DNA of 64,000 nucleotides from Drouetiella sp036703255 (GTDB taxonomy: Bacteria; Cyanobacteriota; Cyanobacteriia; Elainellales; Elainellaceae), in NCBI GenBank assembly GCA_036703255.1, contig DATNPL010000181.1, forward strand, positions 27,986 to 91,985, in the 5' to 3' direction. Below, piece by piece: positions 1-5,715 of this stretch; position 1 is the stretch's first letter, and each line of letters opens with the position of its first letter. Position numbers and translations under genes: made by a program. Below the pieces are notes generated by a model, which was not told where the DNA came from, made no database searches, and worked only from the letters and a program-made list of their open reading frames with translations.

Positions 1-254
1 CGAAAGTCTCGCAGCTTTTGGTTTGAGAGCGCCTTGAGCGGTGTGGTGTACAAAACCCGCTTGCCGCGCGCCAAGGCTCGATGAATGGCATATTCACCAA
101 TTAGAGTCTTTCCAGAGCCAGTCGGGGCGCAGACCACGACAGATTTATCTGCGTCTAGAGCCGCGATCGCCTCTCTCTGAAAGTCATCTAACGGAAAGGG
201 GAACAGCGCATTGAGGTCAAGTCCAGTCAAACCAGTAGGGGGAGAAACAGTCAC
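1..254 (-). CDS. DEAD/DEAH-box RNA helicase, N-terminal part (cut by window edge)
   Basis: Only the first 84 codons are inside the window; the gene runs off the left edge. The reading starts at a GTG (252-254) and gives a protein beginning MTVSPPTGLTGLDLN. It contains a Q-motif-like segment (FPLDDFQREAI), then the Walker A motif APTGSGKT and the segment TTPLKALSNQK, which is motif Ia of Ski2/Mtr4-like superfamily II helicases. Cyanobacteria carry a conserved long protein of this kind that is thought to unwind RNA with ATP. No clear Shine-Dalgarno sequence precedes the GTG, so the exact start is uncertain. It is transcribed away from the pigment cluster's last gene on the same strand, separated from it by a long hairpin. 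The family assignment is firm; the cellular substrate is not visible from this fragment. Confidence 0.85.
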   Translation of the reverse strand, partial: MTVSPPTGLTGLDLNALFPFPLDDFQREAIAALDADKSVVVCAPTGSGKTLIGEYAIHRALARGKRVLYTTPLKALSNQKLRDF

Positions 255-354
255 AAATTTAAGGATGCGATCGCGATCGTTATCACAGAGACACCGCTAT
301 TGTAACCCCGGATTTAAATTCTCCTCACGGGGTACGGAGGCATTGCTTAATAGG

Positions 355-411
355 GGATAAATTTTTGTGGGAGAGGGGCACTCCGCGCCCCTCTCCCACA
401 AAAATTTATCC
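355..411. repeat. Long perfect hairpin, GCGGAG-core family, copy A
   Basis: Two 25-base arms (355-379 and 387-411) pair perfectly around the 7-base loop ACTCCGC. The inner stem is GGGGC/GCCCC and the outer stem is A/T-rich. It lies just beyond the 3' end of cpcF and before the helicase start, so it may end the pigment transcript. It shares the CTCCGC core with the hairpins at 21424, 36319, 52526 and 63970. Confidence 0.9.
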
Positions 412-443
412 CAGAAATCAGCAGCGTTGGTACGGAATACCTG

Positions 444-1259
444 TTAAGGGTGGTCAGTGTTTTGGGCGATCGCAACTGCCAGTTCGTGATATCGACGAGG
501 ATCACCCTCGGCTAGCACCAGGCGCTCCTGCCCCTTGCGTCTGTACAGCCCTTCCAGAATGACCTGCCAATCGGTAGAAGAGAGTGGCGAAGAGGTATCT
601 GTAACCTGCGGGATGGCCGCACCCGCCCGAAGCTGCTGCTGCGCCAGCCACACGCGGGCACGCACGGCCGCACTCTGATCTTGAGTTGCCATTTGATCGA
701 GCTGAGCCTGAATTTGCGATCGCCAAGCGGGATAGGTCGTTGCTACGACAGTCGCCAGCGCCTGCAAGCCTACTACGGCAGCATAGCGCACTACCCATTC
801 ATCATCCTGCTGCGCCACAAAGAGCAGAGCTTCTAAAACTTCTTCCTGCGCTATTTCTAGCAGCTCGGCAGGGAACCAGTGCCATTTCATCATGCCTAGC
901 CCCCGCGCTGCCGCCCGCCGGACGCTGAGGGAAAAGTCGGCAGTCGCCACCCCCAGTAAGGTTACGAGTCCTCTAGGGTCGCCAATGCCTGCCAAAGCGC
1001 GAATGGCCCAGGCGCGGGCAGTATAGTTGTGCAAATCAAGCTGCTCAATCAGAGCCGGAACGGCTGGCTCTCCCAGATGAATTAGCCCTTCGACCGCCGC
1101 CACCGCCGCCCCTGGATTGTTATAGCTCAAGGCGGCAATTAATATGGGAATTGCCCCTGCCTCACGGGCTGCTGCCAAATTTTGTACAGCTTCTGTCAAA
1201 AGCGGAGCAGAATCTGCGGCTTCTACCGCCCGAATCAGAGAGGAAAGAGAGTCAGCCAT
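444..1259 (-). CDS. cpcF: Phycocyanin alpha-subunit phycocyanobilin lyase, beta subunit (CpcF)
   Basis: The 271-residue protein is built of HEAT-like (PBS lyase) repeats rich in segments such as NNPGAAVAAVEGLI, ARAWAIRALAGIGDPRGL and LSVRRAAARGLG, which are characteristic of CpcF. CpcF forms a heterodimer with CpcE that attaches phycocyanobilin to Cys84 of the phycocyanin alpha subunit and can also detach it. The length is slightly longer than common CpcF proteins. The gene lies 48 bases downstream of cpcE on the same strand and ends the cpcBA-EF cluster. PecF and other lyase-isomerase subunits are related, but the close match of the repeats and the position after cpcE favour CpcF. It is a soluble cytoplasmic enzyme. 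Confidence 0.92.
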   Translation of the reverse strand: MADSLSSLIRAVEAADSAPLLTEAVQNLAAAREAGAIPILIAALSYNNPGAAVAAVEGLIHLGEPAVPALIEQLDLHNYTARAWAIRALAGIGDPRGLVTLLGVATADFSLSVRRAAARGLGMMKWHWFPAELLEIAQEEVLEALLFVAQQDDEWVVRYAAVVGLQALATVVATTYPAWRSQIQAQLDQMATQDQSAAVRARVWLAQQQLRAGAAIPQVTDTSSPLSSTDWQVILEGLYRRKGQERLVLAEGDPRRYHELAVAIAQNTDHP

Positions 1260-1307
1260 GGGAAGGAAAACGAACGATAAATCCTATTTCCATTCTGACG
1301 CGTTCTG

Positions 1308-2132
1308 CTACAACAATTCATCCATAATTTCCATGACTTTGATCGCGCCGGGAGACAGATCGGGTGGCGCAGCCAGCAATAGCTGTTTTTCCAGCAAGCC
1401 CTTAAGAGAAATTAGCTTCAGACTGTTTTCGGCTAGGGTTTGTGAAATGGCCTCGGCCGCAGACAGATAGCCGATCGCCCCCAAGTCTGCCAAAACGGCT
1501 CGACGTAGCTGCAAGTCGTCGTGAGACAGGGCTTGAATCAAGCGATCGCCATAGGGGTTAGCCGTTTCAGGGTCAGATAGCTGATACATAGCGCGCGCGG
1601 CAGCATACTGGACACGCGGCACAAAGTGATCGAGAAACGGCTGAATGTCAGGAATTGCTTCGACGGCTCCCAGCGTACCCAGCGCCTCAAGAATGGCGTC
1701 AAACGGCTGTACCAGCCGAGGCGGCTCTGAAGCAGGCTGCGTTCCCGCCACGCGATCGTGAAGCAGCTCGATTAATTGCGGAATTCCAGCCGGATCGCCC
1801 AACATTTCCAAAGACTGGGCAGCCGCTTCTCGCACATAAAAATCGGAGCAGCTTAAGGCATGGAGCAGCGAGGGTATAGCACGACGATCGCCCAGTTTGC
1901 CCAACGCCCTTGCCGCATTGCGCCGCAGCGGATAGCCGCCCGCATCCGTGCGATCGTCTTCGTCTTCTAAAGCAGCCATGAGCACATCGATCGCTTCGGG
2001 CACATCGACCCGAAACCGTCCCAGCCACCAAGCCGCATAGACCCGCAGCCCCAAATCTTCTCCTTGAAGGTTGGCGATCGCCTGTTCTACAGTCAGTTGA
2101 GTTTCGTCCTGAATTCCAGAGTCGCTATGCAT
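1308..2132 (-). CDS. cpcE: Phycocyanin alpha-subunit phycocyanobilin lyase, alpha subunit (CpcE)
   Basis: The protein shows the CpcE opening LTVEQAIANLQGEDLGLRVY followed by AAWWLGRFR, GGYPLRRNAARALGKLGD and VQYAAARAMYQL, and ends with VMEIMDELL, all typical of this HEAT-repeat lyase subunit. I place the start at the ATG at 2130-2132, giving 274 residues, close to the usual 270-280. The open frame extends 36 codons further upstream into sequence that forms a hairpin and does not look like protein. With CpcF it loads phycocyanobilin on the alpha subunit. It follows cpcA by about 210 bases that hold three inverted repeats, so cpcEF are probably made at a lower level than cpcBA from the same transcript. 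No convincing ribosome-binding site is visible at the chosen start. Confidence 0.93.
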   Translation of the reverse strand: MHSDSGIQDETQLTVEQAIANLQGEDLGLRVYAAWWLGRFRVDVPEAIDVLMAALEDEDDRTDAGGYPLRRNAARALGKLGDRRAIPSLLHALSCSDFYVREAAAQSLEMLGDPAGIPQLIELLHDRVAGTQPASEPPRLVQPFDAILEALGTLGAVEAIPDIQPFLDHFVPRVQYAAARAMYQLSDPETANPYGDRLIQALSHDDLQLRRAVLADLGAIGYLSAAEAISQTLAENSLKLISLKGLLEKQLLLAAPPDLSPGAIKVMEIMDELL

Positions 2133-2180
2133 AGAGCCGTGGGGTAAAAGGGACTTGCGATCGAATTCTCTAGAGTTTTC

Positions 2181-2206
2181 TTTTGCTGGGCACAGGCCCA
2201 GCAAAA
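2181..2206. other. Small hairpin between cpcA and cpcE
   Basis: An 11-base perfect stem (TTTTGCTGGGC with its complement at 2196-2206) encloses the loop ACAG. On the minus strand it has no T-tract after it, so it is more likely an RNA-processing or pausing structure in the cpcA-cpcE spacer than a terminator. Confidence 0.6.
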
Positions 2207-2240
2207 AATCATCTCTGACAAAAATCATATCCATAAGCAA

Positions 2241-2328
2241 TGCCCAGAAGCGTAAACAAAGGCCAACTTTAGCTGGCGGTTGCCTACCCTTCTGGGCAAA
2301 ATTATCGATTCATGCAATTCATGAATCG
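2241..2328 (-). terminator. Two stem-loops just after cpcA (attenuator or processing site)
   Basis: The first structure lies 15 bases after the cpcA stop: CGATTCATG (2306-2314) pairs perfectly with 2320-2328 around a 5-base loop, and ATAATTTT follows it on the minus strand. A second, larger inverted repeat has arms 2241-2250 and 2289-2298 with an inner GCCA/TGGC stem. In phycobilisome operons such structures let most transcripts end after the two abundant subunit genes while some read into cpcEF. That role is inferred from position. Confidence 0.55.
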
Positions 2329-2343
2329 GTCTGAAGCGATCGA

Positions 2344-2832
2344 CTAGCTCAGCGCGTTGATCGCGTAGTCGATGTAGGAGTTAGCTTCAACAGCAGGGTC
2401 GCCGCTCAAACCGTGGTTGGATTTGATGTACTTCAGCGCTTCAACATACCAGCTAGGAGACAGGTCGAAGGTGCGGTTGATTTCAGCAATACCGCCGATC
2501 AGGTAGTCATCCATGGGGCCTGTGCCGCCCACAACCAGGCAGTAGGTGACCATGCGTAGGTAGTAGCCGATGTCACGAGCGCACTTGTCTTTGCCCACTT
2601 GGGTGGAAGCAAAGTTAGGACCCGTCATGCTGGTGGTGTACGGGAATTTTTGGTAAACAGCGTTAGCTGCGCCAGAAGCCAGGGTCGAAGCCTTGGAACT
2701 CAGAGCCTTGGCCGCTTCCAAGCCAGCAGAAGCCTGACGGAAACGACCAAAAGCGGTTTGAATTTCAGTGGAGCTAAGGAAGCGACCTTGGGAATCAGCA
2801 GCCGATACTGCTTCGGTTAAAGGGGTTTTCAT
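2344..2832 (-). CDS. cpcA: C-phycocyanin alpha subunit (CpcA)
   Basis: The 162-residue protein has the exact family length and opens MKTPLTEAVSAADSQGRFLS. Cys84, in GKDKCARDIGYYLRM, is the bilin attachment residue. The segments VTYCLVVGGTGPMDDYL and LSPSWYVEALKYIK are diagnostic of phycocyanin rather than phycoerythrocyanin or allophycocyanin. It pairs with CpcB to build phycobilisome rods on the cytoplasmic face of the thylakoid. A good ribosome-binding site (GGAGAGAG) lies 8 bases before the ATG. The gene is 141 bases downstream of cpcB, and cpcE and cpcF, which add its chromophore, follow. Certain. Confidence 0.98.
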   Translation of the reverse strand: MKTPLTEAVSAADSQGRFLSSTEIQTAFGRFRQASAGLEAAKALSSKASTLASGAANAVYQKFPYTTSMTGPNFASTQVGKDKCARDIGYYLRMVTYCLVVGGTGPMDDYLIGGIAEINRTFDLSPSWYVEALKYIKSNHGLSGDPAVEANSYIDYAINALS

Positions 2833-2973
2833 TTTCAGACTCTCTCCAATTGATCTTGTATTGTGAAATGATCTCCGGCAAGGGTTTCAACAGCCGACAG
2901 ACCGTGAAACGGCAGGCTGTGAAAGCAGCCCACAAAAAACTAAGGTGCGTCGCGCAAACAGCCGAAGCCTTGC

Positions 2974-3492
2974 TTAAGCAACAGCAGCAGCAGCTTTGTC
3001 GAAGTAGCTAGCAACTTCGCCCATCAAGCTGGAGCAATCGCCACGGGTCACGCCTTCGGGATTGCCTGCAATCGCCAGAGCTGCATCCTTCATTTTTTGA
3101 ACGCCCACTGCCACAGAAGCACCGGGGGTACCCAAAGCTAGGTAGGTTTCTTTCAAACCGTTGAGGCAGCGATCGTCGAGGATGCTTGCATCTCCAGCGA
3201 AGACTGCATAGGTGATGTAGCGCAAGATGATTTCCATGTCGCGCAAGCAAGCTGCCATGCGACGGCTGGTGTAAGCATTGCCGCCGGGAGAGATGAGCTG
3301 AGGCTGTTCTGCAAACAGAGCGCGAGCAGCATTTGCCACAATCGTCGATGAATTGCTGGTGATGCGGTTGACGGTATCCATGCGCTTGTTGCCTTCAGCA
3401 ACCATGGCGCTCAGAGCGTCAAGTTGAGATGCGCTGAGGTACTCACCCCGTGCATCAGCCTGAGAAACCACCTTTGCAAATGCGTCCAACAT
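2974..3492 (-). CDS. cpcB: C-phycocyanin beta subunit (CpcB)
   Basis: The 172-residue product matches the family length and shows Cys82 (MAACLRDMEI) and Cys153 (TRGDCSSLM), the two bilin-binding residues of the beta subunit, together with Asn72 in PGGNAY, which is normally methylated. The N-terminus reads MLDAFAKVVSQADARGEYLS. It assembles with CpcA into hexameric rod discs. The ribosome-binding site AGGAG lies 9 bases upstream of the ATG. As the first gene of the cluster it should carry the main promoter in the 433-base region upstream. The C-terminal end DKAAAAVA differs from the common DRACAAVS and lacks that extra cysteine. Confidence 0.98.
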   Translation of the reverse strand: MLDAFAKVVSQADARGEYLSASQLDALSAMVAEGNKRMDTVNRITSNSSTIVANAARALFAEQPQLISPGGNAYTSRRMAACLRDMEIILRYITYAVFAGDASILDDRCLNGLKETYLALGTPGASVAVGVQKMKDAALAIAGNPEGVTRGDCSSLMGEVASYFDKAAAAVA

Positions 3493-3925
3493 AAACTAAA
3501 TCTCCTAGTATGTCTAAATTGAGATGATTTCCTTTCTTCCAATGAGGAAGCTTGGAATATTTTACAATTCTTAAGCGATTTGAAGAACCTGCCTCATCAG
3601 ATGAACGGTCAACCCGCATCTGCTTTGTACAATACTTCAACTCTTTTGTTTATACTATGTCGTTGGATCGTTATTTATTACAAATTGTCAAGGATAGTAT
3701 CGTAAACCCCTAGAACGCTCAGATTTGAAGACTATTTTGCTCCAGTGTCTTTCTGGCCTATCCCACGCTATTCAGTAGATACAGGCCACATCAGAGGGTG
3801 GAAATAGCCATGATCGAACCGATCTGAATATGAAGAAAAAATGATTGCAGAAGGTAACGGAATGTTAACAATCTGAGGATGTGCCTGGAAGATATCTTTC
3901 TGAGATATCTTTGCTAAGGTAAGCG
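3493..3925 (-). promoter_or_regulatory. Leader and promoter region of the phycocyanin operon
   Basis: This 433-base spacer between pebB and cpcB is AT-rich and has no credible gene. It must contain the cpcB leader, since the cpcB ribosome-binding site is at its edge. A TTGACA on the minus strand (3691-3686) could be a -35 element, but I see no good -10 hexamer at the right distance. I found neither the TTGCACA direct repeat used by RcaC-type regulators nor another known chromatic-acclimation box. Confidence 0.5.
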
Positions 3926-4678
3926 TCAACGGCTGGCCGCAGAGGCCAAATTTCTTTCTAGGTCAAACAGAAAGCCGTGGATATACTCTTCTGTCCATTC
4001 AGTGCCGTAAAACCGGGTGAACATGCCCCTGGCTGGGTCTTTTTCAGCCCGGTAGCGAAGATAGCGAAGCTGCGCCTGCTCTACAGCGGCCAGCGCCTGA
4101 GTTTGGGTTACGGGTTCTGCTTGGTCAACAAAATCGAGGTATGCCTGTAGATAATCTTTGAAGGCTGCAAAGACGTGAGTCTCTACGACCTCAGTCTGCT
4201 GCGATCGCGTCCAAAGAAAGGCAGGCGAAAAGAAGGGGCGCGCCTCCTCTGGAAAATCGCCCCCCCAGGGTAGATGCTGCTGATGTGCCTCAAATAGGGG
4301 CAGGATGGGCTGAGTATATTTCGCCTGATAGGCGGCATCATCCCGAAACAGCGGCTGCATGTCTAGCGCAATTAAGTGCCCTCCCGGTAATGTCACCAAA
4401 TCTGCGCCAAAAAAGGGCAGATCGAAGTTGAGGTGAGGAAAAATCACGAAGTTGAGCACCTGAAGCGAGCCGCCGCCCTGGACATGAGCCGCCCGGATTT
4501 GCCGCAGCTTGGGGGTTTGGTAGGCGTAGCTGGTGGTGACGACTTCCTCTTGATGCTTGCCCTTGCCTACGATCGCCGATTTTGACTCAAATCCAGCCGG
4601 AATGGGATAGGGCTGTAAGTCTGGACGCTCCTGCAAAAGGGCGATCGCATAGTCGAGAAAGGGCTGATAGAGCGTCAT
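3926..4678 (-). CDS. pebB: Phycoerythrobilin:ferredoxin oxidoreductase (PebB)
   Basis: The 250-residue protein belongs to the ferredoxin-dependent bilin reductase family. The segment FFGADLVTLPGGHLIALDMQ is characteristic of PebB; the C-terminal part has AEKDPARGMFTRFYG and WTEEYIHGFLFD, shared across the family. PebB takes 15,16-dihydrobiliverdin from PebA and reduces it to phycoerythrobilin using electrons from ferredoxin. The gene lies 61 bases after pebA on the same strand, the usual order in which the intermediate is channelled. The following genes downstream are cpcBA, so bilin synthesis and bilin-carrying proteins are clustered. A cytosolic enzyme; the assignment to PebB rather than PcyA or PebA is confident. 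Confidence 0.93.
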   Translation of the reverse strand: MTLYQPFLDYAIALLQERPDLQPYPIPAGFESKSAIVGKGKHQEEVVTTSYAYQTPKLRQIRAAHVQGGGSLQVLNFVIFPHLNFDLPFFGADLVTLPGGHLIALDMQPLFRDDAAYQAKYTQPILPLFEAHQQHLPWGGDFPEEARPFFSPAFLWTRSQQTEVVETHVFAAFKDYLQAYLDFVDQAEPVTQTQALAAVEQAQLRYLRYRAEKDPARGMFTRFYGTEWTEEYIHGFLFDLERNLASAASR

Positions 4679-4739
4679 AACAATTGAGATGAGAGGTCTA
4701 ATAAGCTGGCTGAGTTCAGGGCGTTAAGTTTCAGATTTT

Positions 4740-5468
4740 TTAGATGGCGGCAGTTGCTAAAGGCAAAGCATCTTCAAATAAGAACCCATGCAGGAATCGC
4801 TCAGACCATTCATGCCCAAAATAGCTGCTAAATAAGCCTGATGCTGGGTCGCGTTCGGCGCTGTATTGGTCGTAATCTTTTTGGGCTTTGACGATGCGTT
4901 GAATATCTGCGGCATGGGTCAAAGGCTGGGCATCTGCCAGCATTTGCCAGTAGAGATTCAAATAGTCTTTGAAGGCATCAAATACTCTCGTTTTTACCGT
5001 TTCAGCATCGGTTTTGGCGAACAGCAAGTATTTTGAGAAGTACTGATTGGCATCGTAAAACTTCATCTCTAGGTCTTGCGCCAGGTCTGGATACCGCTCA
5101 TGCAGGGCTTTCAATGGATGAATGTATTTCTCTAGATAGGCTTCGTCTTGAAACAAAGGCTGGAAATCCATCACGATCAGGTTTTTGACTTGCCCAAACG
5201 ATAAAAAATCAATCCCCAGCAAAGGCAAATCGTAGTGACAGCCTGGATAGATCACACTATTAAAGATCTGGGCGCTGGCTCCCGCATCAATATAGGTATA
5301 ACGAATCTTCCGAAACTCTGGGCATTGATAGCACCAGCTCTGAATGGTGGCAGGATTTCTGCCGCGATCGCTCACTTGATACTCTAGCCCTGTTGGAATA
5401 GGGCGGCTCTGCAAGTCAAACCGTTGAAACAGCGATTGTTCCAGATGTTCAAGAAAAAGTTTATACAT
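4740..5468 (-). CDS. pebA: 15,16-dihydrobiliverdin:ferredoxin oxidoreductase (PebA)
   Basis: The 242-residue protein carries the PebA-type motif FNSVIYPGCHYDLPLLGIDF followed by VMDFQPLFQ, and the family C-terminus AERDPASGLFSSYFGHEWSE. PebA reduces biliverdin IXalpha at the 15,16 bond to give dihydrobiliverdin, the substrate of PebB. The gene opens the minus-strand pebA-pebB pair and faces a divergent histidine kinase gene across 247 bases, in which a 16-base sequence is duplicated in tandem. Its presence means that this strain makes phycoerythrobilin, hence phycoerythrin or a phycoerythrobilin-bearing phycocyanin, although no cpe gene is in the window. Confidence 0.93.
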   Translation of the reverse strand: MYKLFLEHLEQSLFQRFDLQSRPIPTGLEYQVSDRGRNPATIQSWCYQCPEFRKIRYTYIDAGASAQIFNSVIYPGCHYDLPLLGIDFLSFGQVKNLIVMDFQPLFQDEAYLEKYIHPLKALHERYPDLAQDLEMKFYDANQYFSKYLLFAKTDAETVKTRVFDAFKDYLNLYWQMLADAQPLTHAADIQRIVKAQKDYDQYSAERDPASGLFSSYFGHEWSERFLHGFLFEDALPLATAAI

Positions 5469-5553
5469 GGATGAGTAAACTTGTATGCCTTAGAACCTAG
5501 AGAATAGGGGATTGCTGAACTCTCTGTCCTGAATCAATCAGACAAAGTAACGA

Positions 5554-5585
5554 TTTTTAACGTATGTATTTTTTAACGTATGTAT
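5554..5585. repeat. Perfect 16-base tandem direct repeat in the pebA/kinase divergent promoter region
   Basis: The unit TTTTTAACGTATGTAT occurs twice without a gap (5554-5569, 5570-5585). It lies about 85 bases upstream of pebA and 130 bases upstream of the kinase gene. Two copies on successive helical faces (1.5 turns) are the kind of arrangement a dimeric or tandem-binding regulator uses. No known box was recognised. Confidence 0.85.
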
Positions 5586-5715
5586 CTGGATGTGCAGGGG
5601 CAAAAGGGTCGGTGGGTAGGGGAATGCGTATATCTACCCTTCACCCGATGACCCAACCCCCTAATCTATTCCAGTGTTTATCATGGATCGTATGTTTCTT
5701 TGTTGAGGCCGATGC

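Noticed and set aside
1699..2031. Frames of 60-110 codons inside cpcE and cpcF on either strand
   Set aside because: They overlap strongly conserved HEAT-repeat genes and show no independent family features.
3661..3700. TTGACA as the cpc promoter -35 element
   Set aside because: No -10 hexamer is found 16-18 bases away on the minus strand, so I do not call a promoter there.
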